A stretch of 64,000 nt of DNA from positions 310,001 through 374,000 of the forward strand of contig JAEUKA010000036.1 in the NCBI GenBank assembly GCA_016794465.1, given 5' to 3'. The translations under genes and the position numbers were made by a program. The stretch comes from Myxococcales bacterium. Its GTDB lineage: Bacteria > Myxococcota_A > Polyangia > Palsa-1104 > JAEUJZ01. Below are positions 25,005-34,985 of the stretch, one piece after another. The number at the start of each line of letters is the position of its first letter. The stretch's first letter is position 1. The notes under the pieces were generated by a model. That model saw only the letters and a program-made list of their open reading frames with translations, ran no database searches and was not told where the DNA came from.

Positions 25005-27356
25005 GTGCGCCTGCCTCGTCCCCTGCCCCGTCTGCCTCGCTGGCTCAAGCGGCTGCTGCTGCTGGCCGTGGTGCTGCTGGGCGTCGGCGTGGTGCTGCGA
25101 CTGATTCCCAAGCGACCGCTGTCATCGGATGTGCCGCTGTCGACGGCGGTCTATGATCGCGATCGGCGCCTGCTGCGGCTGACGCTGGCCGAGGACGAGC
25201 AGTATCGCCTGTGGGTGCCGCTCCAGGAGATCTCGCCGACGCTGATCGAGGCAGTGCTGCTGCACGAGGATCGCCACTTTTATCACCACTTTGCGGTCAA
25301 TCCGGTCGCGCTCGGGCGGGCGCTGTGGATGACCTACGTAAGTCGTGAGCGGCGCGTCGGTGGATCGACGATCTCGATGCAGGTGGCGCGGATGAAGTAC
25401 CACCTTCACTCTCGCAGTGCGGCGGGCAAGCTGCGACAGATCGTGCGCGCGCTGTGGCTGGAGCTGCGCTACAGCAAAGCCGAGATCTTGGAGGCGTACC
25501 TAAACCTCGTTCCCGTCGGCAAAAACATTCAGGGAGTGGCCGCCGCAAGCTTCGTCTATTTCGGCAAGCCGGTGGCCAAGGTGCAGCTCGGGGAAGCGCT
25601 GACGCTGGCGGTGATTCCGCAGAGTCCGGCCCGGAGAGCACCGAGCGGCGATGACACCCAAGCGCTGCAAAAGGCACGAGCCGGCTTGTTTCAAAAGTGG
25701 GTCGCCCGTCATCCGGCGGCACAGCGGGACGCGGAGCTGATGCGGCTCAAGCTCGGGCTGCGCAGTCCCCATGAGCTGCCGTTTCGGGCGCCGCACTTCG
25801 TCGATGGCGTGCTGGAAAGCGGCCACGCGCGCGGCCAGGTGGTGACGACGCTGGATCTGCATCTTCAGAACATCCTTGAGCGTCAGATCAAGAGCTACAT
25901 CGAAAGGCAGAAGCGCTTCGGCATCCACAACGCCTCCGCGATGCTGGTCGACAGTCGCGACATGTCGGTGCGAGCAGTGGTGGGCAGTGCCAGCTTCTAT
26001 GACCAAAAGATCTTGGGGCAGGTCAACGGTACGCAGGCCAAGCGGTCGCCGGGATCGACGCTGAAGCCGTTCATTTATGCGCTGGCGATTGATCAGGGCG
26101 TGCTGCATCCGCAGACGATGCTCAAAGACAGCCAGATTGCCTTTGGCAGCTACAGTCCAGAGAACTTCGACGGTCGGTTTGCGGGTCCGCTGTCGGCGCA
26201 GGAAGCGCTGATTCGCTCGCGCAACTTGCCGGCGCTGTCGGTGGCGGCCAAGCTGACCAACCCGAGCTTTTATGACTTTCTGCGCTCGGCGGGGGTGTCG
26301 CGACTGAAGAGTGAGAGTCACTACGGGCTGGCGCTGGTCCTCGGTGGCGCGGAAGTCACGATGGAGGAGCTGGCGATGCTGTACGCGGTCCTGCCCGGTG
26401 GCGGCTATCTGCGACCGCTGCGCTTCCAGCAGAGTGAGCCGCTGTCGGCAGGGGTGCGCGTGCTGTCCGATGAGGCGAGCTTTGTCACGCTGGAGATGCT
26501 CAAAGAGAACCTGCGGCCCGAGGACAACTTGGTGACGCGCTCGCTGCTCGGGGTTGGCAAGGTGGCGTGGAAGACCGGGACCTCGTACGGCTTTCACGAT
26601 GCCTGGACGGCGGGCGTCTTGGGTCCGTATGTGCTGCTGGTCTGGCTCGGCAACTTCAACGGCGAGAGCAATCCGGCGTTTGTGGGCATCACCGCTGCCG
26701 CGCCGCTGTTCTTTTCGATCGTCGATGCCCTGCGCGAGCGACTTCACGACGTAAACGATGCGCCGAAGCCTCCGCATAAAAATCTGCGGCGGGTTCCGGT
26801 CTGCGCGGTGTCAGGTCAGATGCCGACGCGCTTTTGTAAGCAGACCAAGCTGACGTGGTTTGTGCCCGGAAGGTCGCCGATTGACACCTGCGATGTTCAC
26901 CGTCCGGTCGAGATCGACACCCGAACCGGGCTCCGCGCTTGCCCCGGTCAGGCCGGCACGCTGCGCAGTGAGGTCTACGAGTTCTGGCCTTCCGATCTGC
27001 TGCGCCTGTTTCGGATTGCCGGCTTGCCTCGTCGCATCCCGCCGCCGTATGTGCCGGGCTGTAACCTGGCGCAGGTCGGCAGCCATGGCGTCGCGCCCAA
27101 GATTACGTCCCCGCTGCGAGGCGTCACCTACACGCTGCGGCCCGGAATCGACGCGCACGACACGATTGGACTTTTGGCAACCACCGATGGCGATGTCCAT
27201 GAGGTGTTCTGGTTCGCCAACGACAAGCTGCTGGGCAAAGGGCGCGCCAACCTGCCGCTGCTGTGGCGACCGCAGGCCGGTCAGTACCTGATTCGCGTCG
27301 TCGATGAGCAGGGCCGAGCCGACTCACGTCAGGTGTTCGTCCGAGTCTCCCGCTGA
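25005..27356 (+). CDS. pbpC: Penicillin-binding protein 1C
   Basis: The 783-residue protein has one N-terminal transmembrane helix (residues 15-32) and a GT51 glycosyltransferase with catalytic Glu in HEDRHFYHHF (near 90) and GGSTISMQVAR. The transpeptidase has Ser in SPGSTLKPF (near 349), SRN near 406 and KTG in WKTGTSYGF near 523. A BiPBP_C-type beta domain occupies the last ~90 residues, with ITSPLRGVTYTL. This domain order is that of PBP1C, a bifunctional peptidoglycan synthase. An alpha-2-macroglobulin (yfhM) partner is not adjacent. The last 33 bp overlap the end of the convergent NtrC-type gene. Confidence 0.93.
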   Translation: MRLPRPLPRLPRWLKRLLLLAVVLLGVGVVLRLIPKRPLSSDVPLSTAVYDRDRRLLRLTLAEDEQYRLWVPLQEISPTLIEAVLLHEDRHFYHHFAVNPVALGRALWMTYVSRERRVGGSTISMQVARMKYHLHSRSAAGKLRQIVRALWLELRYSKAEILEAYLNLVPVGKNIQGVAAASFVYFGKPVAKVQLGEALTLAVIPQSPARRAPSGDDTQALQKARAGLFQKWVARHPAAQRDAELMRLKLGLRSPHELPFRAPHFVDGVLESGHARGQVVTTLDLHLQNILERQIKSYIERQKRFGIHNASAMLVDSRDMSVRAVVGSASFYDQKILGQVNGTQAKRSPGSTLKPFIYALAIDQGVLHPQTMLKDSQIAFGSYSPENFDGRFAGPLSAQEALIRSRNLPALSVAAKLTNPSFYDFLRSAGVSRLKSESHYGLALVLGGAEVTMEELAMLYAVLPGGGYLRPLRFQQSEPLSAGVRVLSDEASFVTLEMLKENLRPEDNLVTRSLLGVGKVAWKTGTSYGFHDAWTAGVLGPYVLLVWLGNFNGESNPAFVGITAAAPLFFSIVDALRERLHDVNDAPKPPHKNLRRVPVCAVSGQMPTRFCKQTKLTWFVPGRSPIDTCDVHRPVEIDTRTGLRACPGQAGTLRSEVYEFWPSDLLRLFRIAGLPRRIPPPYVPGCNLAQVGSHGVAPKITSPLRGVTYTLRPGIDAHDTIGLLATTDGDVHEVFWFANDKLLGKGRANLPLLWRPQAGQYLIRVVDEQGRADSRQVFVRVSR

Positions 27357-28781
27357 CATCGACGAACGACTCGACCGCACCTCGCCGCTGGTGTCCTGAA
27401 TCTGCCGCTTGAAGCGTCGCTCCAGGGCCTTGCGCTCCAGCCCGAGGATGCGCGCCGCCCGCGACTGGTTGTGCCCCGCGACCTCCATCGCAATCCGCAC
27501 CATCGTCCGCTCCATCAGATCGAGCTTGTTCTCTCCCGCCATGTCCCGGGCCAGAAACTGCCGCGCCAGCCGCTCTACTTCGTCGCTGTCCGCTGGAATC
27601 GCCGAGCGCAGCGGCACCACCTTGTGCAGCGCCGTCTCGGTCACGATGTCCGATTCACAGAGCAGCGCCAGTCGCTCGATGGCGTTGCGCAGCTCGCGAA
27701 CATTGCCTGGCCACGGTCGCTGCTCCAGCGATGCCAGCGCTTCTTTGGTAAAGCGCAGCGGACGACCGAACTGCGACACAAAGTGATTGCACAGCACCGA
27801 GATGTCCTCGCGACGCTCGGCCAGCGCCGGCACATCGATGGTCACGACATTGAGCCGGTAGTACAGATCCGCCCGCAGCTTGCCCTCGCGAATGCGCTGC
27901 TCCAGATCCTGATGCGTCGCCGCCACGACTCGCGCCCGAAAGCCAATCAGCTCATTGCCACCGACGCGGGTGAAGCGACGCGCCTCCAGAACCCGCAGCA
28001 GCTTGGCCTGCAGATCCGGCGTCAATTCGGCAATCTCATCCAGAAAGACCGTCCCAGTCCCCGCTTCTTCCAAGCAGCCGATGCGCCGCGACAGCGCACT
28101 GGTGAACGCGCCGCGCTCGTGACCAAACAGCTCGGACTCAATCAGCGTGGGCGCAATCGCCGCACAGTTGACGGTGACGAGCGGCTGACTGCCACGCTTG
28201 CCACACTGGTGCAGCGCCTGCGCAACCAGCTCTTTGCCAGTGCCACTCTCGCCCCGAAGCAGCACCGTGGCATCGGCATCGGCCAGCCGTCGCACCAGCG
28301 CCCGTACCTGCTCGATCTTGGGGGAAGTGCCGACAATCGCACCCAGTCCAAAGCTCTCATCGAGTCGCTGGCCGAGAATCTGCACTCGCTCGCGCAGATC
28401 ACGCTTTTCCAAGATCTCGCGCAGGATCGGCACAATCAGCTCGGGCGACAGCTGGTCCTTGAGAACGTAGTCAACCGCGCCGGCCTTCATCGCCTCGCGC
28501 AGGTCTTGCATCTCGACGGACGCGGTGACCACCACACTCGGCGCCGCTTGGACGTTGCGCACCTGCTTGATGAACTCGATGCCGCCACGCTCCAGCCGAT
28601 TTTCGGTCAGGTGGATATCGACCAAGTAGGCATCGAAGCGCTGCTCTCGACACAGCGTCAGGGCCTGCTCGACCGTCCCTGCCTCGGAAAACTCGGCCTC
28701 GTCAAGCCCTTCAAGCATCTGCCGCAGAACCCGCCGGGCCGCGCGCTGGTCATCGAGGATCAGGATGCGGGCAGTACTCAT
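27324..28781 (-). CDS. NtrC-family sigma-54 response regulator
   Basis: The ATG at 28781 gives 485 residues: receiver domain (LDDQ at the acidic pocket, phospho-acceptor Asp in YLVDIHL, Lys in VLKDQ), an AAA+ domain (GESGTGKE near 165, FLDEIAEL) and a Fis-type HTH (QSRAARILGLERKALERRFK). The receiver has an unusual longer loop after the acceptor Asp (TENRLERGG). The sigma-54 contact loop reads GAFTSA where almost all activators have GAFTGA. No histidine kinase is nearby, so it is an orphan. A tail (SSRSSMSAGDSD) ends within the pbpC 3' end. Confidence 0.88.
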   Translation of the reverse strand: MSTARILILDDQRAARRVLRQMLEGLDEAEFSEAGTVEQALTLCREQRFDAYLVDIHLTENRLERGGIEFIKQVRNVQAAPSVVVTASVEMQDLREAMKAGAVDYVLKDQLSPELIVPILREILEKRDLRERVQILGQRLDESFGLGAIVGTSPKIEQVRALVRRLADADATVLLRGESGTGKELVAQALHQCGKRGSQPLVTVNCAAIAPTLIESELFGHERGAFTSALSRRIGCLEEAGTGTVFLDEIAELTPDLQAKLLRVLEARRFTRVGGNELIGFRARVVAATHQDLEQRIREGKLRADLYYRLNVVTIDVPALAERREDISVLCNHFVSQFGRPLRFTKEALASLEQRPWPGNVRELRNAIERLALLCESDIVTETALHKVVPLRSAIPADSDEVERLARQFLARDMAGENKLDLMERTMVRIAMEVAGHNQSRAARILGLERKALERRFKRQIQDTSGEVRSSRSSMSAGDSDEHLT

Positions 28782-28834
28782 CGGGCCGATCGTACAACGA
28801 ACTGCGACGACCAAGCCGGGCCGAATTGAAGGGA

Positions 28835-29776
28835 TTACCGGCGGGTAAGCTGGGCAAAGCGCTCGATCAGGCTCTTCGCCTCGGCGGAGATGTCCTTCGG
28901 CACATCGATCTGCACGACGACATAGAGGTCGCCACGCCCACCCTTGCGGTCCGACGCGCCGAAGCCGCGCAGTCGCAGCTTCTGTCCGGAGCTCGTCCCT
29001 GGAGGTAAGCGGATCTCCTTGCTGCCACCATCGACGACGGGAACTTCGATCGCGCCCCCGAGCACCGCCTTGTCAATCGAGATGCGGACATCGCGCTCGA
29101 GGTCAGCGCCCTTGCGACGCAGCGTAGCGTCGGGCAGGACGGTCACTTTGATAAGCAAGTTGCCTGCCGCACCGCCGCTGGGACCGGGACGACCTTGACC
29201 GGACAGACGGATGGTTTCGCCGTCTTCGACGCCCGCCGGAATGCGTACCGTCAGCTTGCGCTCGTCAGAAGTGCCCGGTCCAAGGGTGAAGCTCTTTTCC
29301 GCGCCCAGCGCCGCTTCGGCCAGCGTCAGGGACAGTGCGGTCTGGATGTCCGTGCCTCGCTGCGCCTCGCGCTGTCGACGACCGCCGCCCATGCCACCGA
29401 AGATGTCGCCGAAGCCGCCCTGCCCCAGGATGTCTTCGATGTTGATGTCGACGCCGCCAGTGCGAACCCGACTGCGACCACCGCCGGGAAATCCGCCGGG
29501 AAACCCGCCAGGAAATCCACCGGAGAAGCCACCACCGCCAGGCATGCCGCCGGCAAACGGATTCTTGCGGATCTCGTCGTACTCTTTGCGTTTTTGGTCG
29601 TCGGAGAGTGTCTCGTAGGCCTCAGAGAGATCCTTGAACTTGGCTTCTTTGGCCTTGTCTCCGCCGGTGGCATCGGGGTGATATCGCTTTGCGAGCTTCC
29701 GATACGCCTTTTTGATCTCCTCGGCGCTCGCGCCCTCTGCCACACCGAGGGTCTTGTAGTGGTCCGGTTGCGCCAT
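28835..29776 (-). CDS. cbpA: DnaJ-class co-chaperone of the CbpA type
   Basis: The 313-residue protein has an N-terminal J domain with HPD near residue 33, a Gly/Phe-rich segment with repeated GGFPGG (about 80-105) and two C-terminal substrate-binding domains (VRIPAGVEDGETIRLSGQG; IRLPPGTSSGQKLRLRGFG). The Cys-rich zinc-finger domain of classical DnaJ is missing, so it is a CbpA-type protein. It stimulates DnaK and passes clients on to ClpB. It lies 12 bp after clpB on the same strand, forming a disaggregation operon. Confidence 0.92.
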   Translation of the reverse strand: MAQPDHYKTLGVAEGASAEEIKKAYRKLAKRYHPDATGGDKAKEAKFKDLSEAYETLSDDQKRKEYDEIRKNPFAGGMPGGGGFSGGFPGGFPGGFPGGGRSRVRTGGVDINIEDILGQGGFGDIFGGMGGGRRQREAQRGTDIQTALSLTLAEAALGAEKSFTLGPGTSDERKLTVRIPAGVEDGETIRLSGQGRPGPSGGAAGNLLIKVTVLPDATLRRKGADLERDVRISIDKAVLGGAIEVPVVDGGSKEIRLPPGTSSGQKLRLRGFGASDRKGGRGDLYVVVQIDVPKDISAEAKSLIERFAQLTRR

Positions 29777-29788
29777 CGTAGTTCCTAT

Positions 29789-32419
29789 CTAGCTATCCAA
29801 CCTTTTGCCTTGCTCGAAGGCAACTTGGCCAATTCTCAGCTGGTCTCCGTCGCGGTCCACGAAGATGGTATCACCTGGCTTGAACTGTCCCGTGAGGATC
29901 TTCTGCGCCAGCTCGTCTTGGAGCAGCCGCTGAATCGCCCGCTTGAGCGGCCGCGCTCCGAACGTCGGGTCGTAGCCTGACTCACACAGCAGATCCATCG
30001 CCCCGTCGGACAGCTCCATCGTCAGCTTCTGGTCGGCCAGCAGCTTCGATAGCCGTTTCAGCTGAATCCGCACAATCCGACCCAGGTGCTCGCGGCCCAG
30101 ACGGTGGAACACGATCGTGTCGTCGATGCGATTGAGGAACTCGGGCTTAAAGTGCGCCCGCAGTGCCTGATCGATGTTCCGCTTCACCTCGGGATCGTCG
30201 AGATCGCCCGCCATCTGGATGTACTGCGAGCCCAGGTTCGAGGTCATCAAGATCACGGTGTTGCGGAAGCTCACCACCCGGCCTTGCCCGTCGGTCAGCC
30301 GGCCATCGTCGAGAATTTGCAGCAGCACGTTAAAGACATCGGGATGCGCCTTCTCGATCTCGTCGAACAGCACCACACTGTAGGGCCGTCGCCGCACCGC
30401 CTCGGTCAGCTGCCCACCCTCGTCGTAGCCGACATAGCCCGGAGGCGCACCAATCAGCCGCGCGACGGTGTGCTTTTCCATGTACTCGCTCATGTCGAGC
30501 CGCACCATGTTGGTTTCGTCGTCGAACAGGAACTCCGCCAGCGCTCGCGCCAGCTCGGTCTTACCCACACCCGTCGGGCCCAAGAAAATGAACGAGCCAA
30601 TCGGTCGATTCGGATCTTGCAGCCCTGCTCGCGCCCGCCTGACCGCTCGCGACACCGCACCAATCGCCTGCTCCTGGCCAATGACGCGACCGGTCAGCCG
30701 CTCTTCCATGTGAACCAGCCGCTCCATCTCTCCTTCGAGCATTTTCTCGACGGGAATGCCGGTCCACTTGGCAATGATGCCCGCGATGTCCTCCTCGGTC
30801 ACTTCCTCGCGCAGATACGCCCCGTTCTTTTGCAGCTCGGCCAAGTGCTTGTTCTCGACGGCAATCTGACGCTCCAGCTCGGGCAGCTTGCCGTACCGCA
30901 GCTCGGCGGCACGATTCAAGTCGCCTTGGCGCTGCGCCACTTCCGTCTCGGTCTTGTTCTTGTCGATCTCGGCAGCGAGGCTGCGCAGCTTGCCGATAAC
31001 ATTGCGCTCCTCGAGCCAGCGAACCTTCAGCGCCGCCGACTGCTCACGTAGATCAGCAATCTCGACTGCCACTTCCTCGAGCCGCTCCTGCGACGCCTCG
31101 TCCTTTTCCTTCGACAGCGCTTGCTGCTCGATCTGCAGGCTCACGATCCGCCGCTCCAGCTTGTCGATCGGCGCCGGCATCGAGTCGATTTCCATCTTCA
31201 GCCGCGCCGCCGCCTCGTCGATGAGATCAATCGCCTTGTCCGGCAAGAACCGATCGGCAATGTAGCGATCCGACAGCCGCGCCGCCGCCAGCAGCGCCGC
31301 GTCCCGAATGCGAATGCCGTGGTGAACTTCGTACTTCTCCTTGATGCCGCGCAGGATCGACACCGTATCTTCCACCGACGGCTCACCAACGAAGACCGGC
31401 TGAAAGCGTCGCTCCAGCGCCTTGTCCTTCTCGATGTGCTTGCGATACTCGTCGAGCGTCGTCGCACCCACGCAGCGCAGCTCGCCACGCGCCAGCGCCG
31501 GCTTGAGCATGTTGGCCGCGTCCTGCGCCCCCTCCGCCGCGCCCGCACCAACCAGCGTATGCAGCTCGTCGATAAACAGGATCACCTGCCCCGCCGCCTG
31601 CGTCATTTCCTTGAGCAGCGCTTTCAGCCGATCCTCAAACTCGCCACGATATTTGGTTCCAGCGACGAGAGCACCCAGATCCAGCGACAGAATTCGCTTG
31701 TTGCGCAGGCTCTCAGGAACGTCGCTGCCGATGATCCGCTGGGCAATGCCCTCGACGATGGCGGTCTTGCCGACACCTGGCTCGCCGATGAGCACCGGGT
31801 TGTTCTTGGTCCGACGCGACAGCACTTGAATCGCCCGCCGGATTTCCTCGTCGCGGCCAATCACCGGATCGAGCTTGCCTTTGCGCGCCAGCTCCGTGAC
31901 ATCTCGGGTGTAGCGCTCCAGCGCCTGGTACTTGCCCTCGGGGTCCTGGTCGGTGACGCGCTGCGATCCACGCACCTCTGACAGGCCTTGCATGATCTTG
32001 TCGCTGGTGATGCCCGTCTCGCGCAGCAGCTTCGAGGCATACCCGAAGTCTTTCGCACTCAGCGCCAGCAGCAAGTGCTCCGTCGAGGTGTACTCGTCCT
32101 TGATCCGCAGCGCCTCTTTTTCCGCCGTCTCCAAGAGCTCCCGCGCCCGTCGTGAAAGCCCGACTTCAATGGCCCCCTGGGCCCGAGGCTGCAGGTCGAT
32201 GTAGCGGTCCAGATCGGCCACCAAGCGGTCCGCATCGAACACTCCACCCTCGCGAGCCGCCAGCTTGCTGAGCAGCGCTTTGGTCACGCCGCCTTCCTGG
32301 GTCAGAAGCGCCCACAAAAGGTGTTCCGGAGTCAGCTCCGACTGCCCTTTTTCAGAGGCAAGCTGCTGAGCGGACTGCAGGGCTTCGCGGGTCTTGTTGG
32401 TGAACTTGTCAACGCGCAT
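29789..32419 (-). CDS. clpB: ATP-dependent disaggregase ClpB
   Basis: The 876-residue protein is full length. It has a Clp N-domain (residues 1-150), a first AAA+ with Walker [14 protein letters not shown] near 208, the coiled-coil middle domain (about 405-520), and a second AAA+ with [13 protein letters not shown] near 610 and [20 protein letters not shown]. ClpB threads aggregated proteins for refolding together with DnaK/DnaJ. A cbpA gene follows directly, matching that role. It probably belongs to the heat-shock regulon, but I find no clean CIRCE or sigma-32 site upstream. The GGAG ribosome binding site is about 12 bp from the ATG. Confidence 0.97.
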   Translation of the reverse strand: MRVDKFTNKTREALQSAQQLASEKGQSELTPEHLLWALLTQEGGVTKALLSKLAAREGGVFDADRLVADLDRYIDLQPRAQGAIEVGLSRRARELLETAEKEALRIKDEYTSTEHLLLALSAKDFGYASKLLRETGITSDKIMQGLSEVRGSQRVTDQDPEGKYQALERYTRDVTELARKGKLDPVIGRDEEIRRAIQVLSRRTKNNPVLIGEPGVGKTAIVEGIAQRIIGSDVPESLRNKRILSLDLGALVAGTKYRGEFEDRLKALLKEMTQAAGQVILFIDELHTLVGAGAAEGAQDAANMLKPALARGELRCVGATTLDEYRKHIEKDKALERRFQPVFVGEPSVEDTVSILRGIKEKYEVHHGIRIRDAALLAAARLSDRYIADRFLPDKAIDLIDEAAARLKMEIDSMPAPIDKLERRIVSLQIEQQALSKEKDEASQERLEEVAVEIADLREQSAALKVRWLEERNVIGKLRSLAAEIDKNKTETEVAQRQGDLNRAAELRYGKLPELERQIAVENKHLAELQKNGAYLREEVTEEDIAGIIAKWTGIPVEKMLEGEMERLVHMEERLTGRVIGQEQAIGAVSRAVRRARAGLQDPNRPIGSFIFLGPTGVGKTELARALAEFLFDDETNMVRLDMSEYMEKHTVARLIGAPPGYVGYDEGGQLTEAVRRRPYSVVLFDEIEKAHPDVFNVLLQILDDGRLTDGQGRVVSFRNTVILMTSNLGSQYIQMAGDLDDPEVKRNIDQALRAHFKPEFLNRIDDTIVFHRLGREHLGRIVRIQLKRLSKLLADQKLTMELSDGAMDLLCESGYDPTFGARPLKRAIQRLLQDELAQKILTGQFKPGDTIFVDRDGDQLRIGQVAFEQGKRLDS

Positions 32420-32494
32420 GGCTTGGTTTGCTCCTTAGTCGAGGCCAGCGTCACTGCACTGACCACAGCTTTTGATAAGCACTCACCCGATCAT

Positions 32495-32514
32495 CGCAAG
32501 CACTTGCGTTTTTT
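32495..32514 (+). promoter_or_regulatory. Small hairpin followed by T6 between clpB and rlmI-like gene
   Basis: CGCAAGCACTTGCG forms a 5-bp stem with a 4-base loop, followed directly by TTTTTT. It looks like an intrinsic terminator on the plus strand, but no gene ends there; the plus-strand gene starts at 32545. It could be an attenuator in the leader of the methyltransferase gene, or a palindromic operator near the clpB promoter. Confidence 0.3.
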
Positions 32515-32544
32515 GCGACGAGGACTTACGAAGCCAGTTCGTCC

Positions 32545-33816
32545 ATGCGCAGTCAGCCTCACACCGGCCTACATCCCACCTACATCCCGCAGCGCACCAC
32601 GACCCCGATTCCGCAGCTCCGCTTGTTGCGACCGCTGCGTGAGTCCCTGCAGCTTGGCCATCCCTGGGTGTACCGGCAGGCGCTTCAGTCGCCCCCGGAT
32701 CTGCCGTCTGGCACCGTGGTCGAGGTCGTCGATCGCGAAGGCTTTGTGGCGCGCGGGCTGTACGACCGAAGCTCACCGCTGGCGATCCGAATCTATACCT
32801 TGGACCCGAGTGAGCCCGTCGATGCCGCGCTGGTCGATCGCCGCCTCGGCGCCGCACTTTCCATCCGTCAGCGGGTCGTAAGCGGCCTCGGACGCGACAC
32901 CACCGGTTTTCGACTCTGCCACGGCGAAGGCGATCGGCTTCCCGGCATCGTCATCGACATTTATGGCCCAATCGCAGTGGTCATCACCGACGGAGAAGCC
33001 GCACGAACGCTCCTGCCTGCGGTCACCGATTCACTCGTCCGACGGGCCGAACAGCTGTCCCTGACCACGATTTACGAGCGACATCAGCGACGGGCCGGCA
33101 GTGGCGGTGGACTGCTGTGGGGAACGCCACCGAACCTTCCCGACGGACTGCGCGGTCGCCATCCCCTGGAGCTGGTCATTTTCGAGCACGGCATGCGCCT
33201 CCTCGTCGACGTGGAGCATGGCCAAAAGACCGGCATGTTCCTCGATCAGCGGGAAAATCGTCGCCTGATTCGCGACATCTCGCACGGGCTGCGCGTCTGG
33301 AACGGCTTTTCCTACACGGGCGGTTTTTCCGTCGCGGCAGCTCTCGGTGGCGCTTCCCACGTCGTCTCGGTGGATCGAGCCGAAGCGGCCATTGACACCG
33401 CGCGGCGCAACTTTCAGCTCGCTGGCCTGCCGACGGAACCTCATCAATTTCTCGTCGAAGATGCGTTTGCGTCACTCGGACGATCCAAAGCCCAGGGCGA
33501 GCGGTTTGATCTGGTCATCGTCGATCCGCCCAGCTTTGCACCGACGCAGCAAGCGGTCGTCGGCGCGCTCGCGGCCTATCGACGGCTCCACGAGCTGGCG
33601 ATCGATCTGGTCGCACCGGGAGGCCTGCTGGCGGCGGCCTCTTGTAGCAGTCACGTAGGCGAGCAGGCGTTTCTCTCGACGATTGGCGATGCCTCGGTGG
33701 CGAAGCGGCGCGCGGTGCAGCTTTTGGAAGTGCGCGGTCAGCCCGCCGATCATCCGACGCTGCCGGCGTTCCCCGAGGGTCGCTACCTCAAGTTCATCCT
33801 CTGTGCGGTGAGCTGA
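32545..33816 (+). CDS. RlmI-like class I rRNA (cytosine) methyltransferase
   Basis: The 423-residue protein has an N-terminal PUA domain (HPWVYRQAL near 39, TVVEVVDREGFVARGLYD near 57) and an RlmI-type SAM domain: GQKTGMFLDQRENR near 225, the SAM loop VWNGFSYTGGFSVAAA near 252, and catalytic DPPSFAPTQ near 332, with SCSSHV near 368. This is the layout of RlmI, which makes 5-methylcytosine in 23S rRNA. The first ~25 residues are extra and the start is weakly supported. It ends 1 bp before the pseudouridine synthase gene, so the two are co-translated. Confidence 0.85.
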   Translation: MRSQPHTGLHPTYIPQRTTTPIPQLRLLRPLRESLQLGHPWVYRQALQSPPDLPSGTVVEVVDREGFVARGLYDRSSPLAIRIYTLDPSEPVDAALVDRRLGAALSIRQRVVSGLGRDTTGFRLCHGEGDRLPGIVIDIYGPIAVVITDGEAARTLLPAVTDSLVRRAEQLSLTTIYERHQRRAGSGGGLLWGTPPNLPDGLRGRHPLELVIFEHGMRLLVDVEHGQKTGMFLDQRENRRLIRDISHGLRVWNGFSYTGGFSVAAALGGASHVVSVDRAEAAIDTARRNFQLAGLPTEPHQFLVEDAFASLGRSKAQGERFDLVIVDPPSFAPTQQAVVGALAAYRRLHELAIDLVAPGGLLAAASCSSHVGEQAFLSTIGDASVAKRRAVQLLEVRGQPADHPTLPAFPEGRYLKFILCAVS

Positions 33817-33817
33817 C

Positions 33818-34906
33818 ATGCGCCACGACAGCGAGGCGGGCGACAGCGACGAGGACTGGATCGATCCGAGCGACACCGACGAGGAACCAGCGAGCGAGAG
33901 CCCCGACTGGAGCCTCGACGGACGCACCGTCAGCACCGTCGTCCTGCCCGGCAGCGGCGAGCGCCCGAGCGTCATCGAGCAGCGCTTCATCGTCGAGCCC
34001 GAGTGCCACGGCTATCGCCTCGATCGCTTTTTGCAAAAAAAGATTCGCCGCCTGTCGCGAGCCCGAATTCAGCGCGTCATTCATGGCGACTGCGATCTCG
34101 AAGGCCGCAAAGCGCGACCCAACATGCGCGTCTACACCGGCCAGCGAGTCAGCTTCCGTCGCCCAGCCCCGATCGAGCCCGAGGTCCCGCGCGACATCCG
34201 CGTCGTCTACACCGACCCCGACTTCTATGTCATCGAGAAGCCGGCGGGCCTGCCGATTCATCCGACTGCGCGCTATCACCACTCGACGCTGACGGCCGTG
34301 CTGCGCGAGCGCTTTCCCGACGAGGTCTTGCAGGTCTGTCATCGGCTCGATCGCGAAACCTCGGGGCTGTTGCTGGTGGCCCGGAGCAGCGAGTCGGGCT
34401 CGAATCTCAAGACGGCGTTTCAAAAGCGGCTGGTCCACAAGCGCTATCTGGCGATCGTCCTCGGCGAGCTGGAGCTGCCACCGGGCGCCGAGATTGTCGT
34501 CGACCAGCCACTTGGGCCAGCGGACAGTGTGGTCCGCGTCAAGATGGCGGTGCGCGATGTAACCGCAGGTGGGCTGCCGGCGCAGACTGTCGTACGTGTA
34601 CTACAGCGCTTTTCTGGCTATACCCTCGTCGAGTGCCTGCCGCATACCGGGCGACAGCACCAGATTCGGGTTCATCTATTGCACCTGGGCTATCCAATTG
34701 CCGGCGACAAGCTCTATCCCGACGAAGAGCTGTTCATGAAGTGGTCCGACGAAGGAGAAGCGGCGATCGCGGGGATGCTGCCACTGCCTCGGCACGCGCT
34801 GCATGCAGCCGGGCTGCGCTTTCCCCACCCACGCAGCGGAGAGCCGGTGGAGGTCCAGAGCGAACTGCCCAGCGACCTCGGGCGCTTTCTTTCTGAGCTG
34901 ATTTGA
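33818..34906 (+). CDS. RluD-family pseudouridine synthase
   Basis: The 362-residue protein has an acidic N-terminal extension (about residues 1-50), an S4 RNA-binding domain (YRLDRFLQKKIRRLSRARIQ near 65) and the synthase domain, with catalytic Asp in CHRLDRETSGLLLVA near 178 and the later motif LVECLPHTGRQHQIRVHL near 270. It isomerises uridine in rRNA, most likely in the 23S subunit as RluC/RluD do. Which position it modifies cannot be told from sequence alone. Coupling to the RlmI-like gene makes an rRNA-modification pair. Confidence 0.88.
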   Translation: MRHDSEAGDSDEDWIDPSDTDEEPASESPDWSLDGRTVSTVVLPGSGERPSVIEQRFIVEPECHGYRLDRFLQKKIRRLSRARIQRVIHGDCDLEGRKARPNMRVYTGQRVSFRRPAPIEPEVPRDIRVVYTDPDFYVIEKPAGLPIHPTARYHHSTLTAVLRERFPDEVLQVCHRLDRETSGLLLVARSSESGSNLKTAFQKRLVHKRYLAIVLGELELPPGAEIVVDQPLGPADSVVRVKMAVRDVTAGGLPAQTVVRVLQRFSGYTLVECLPHTGRQHQIRVHLLHLGYPIAGDKLYPDEELFMKWSDEGEAAIAGMLPLPRHALHAAGLRFPHPRSGEPVEVQSELPSDLGRFLSELI

Positions 34907-34985
34907 GGCGCTGACTCGCTCTGTTGCGAATTGCTGCTTCGCTTTGCCGTAATCTGTGGCGAAGAGTGGTTTACACGAGTGAAGC

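Noticed and set aside
27471..28829. 452-codon frame antisense to the sigma-54 response regulator
   Set aside because: The opposite strand has a complete receiver-AAA-Fis protein; the shadow has no domain.
32460..32490. CIRCE element upstream of clpB
   Set aside because: Only one half-like stretch (AAGCACTC) is present; the matching inverted half at the required spacing is absent.
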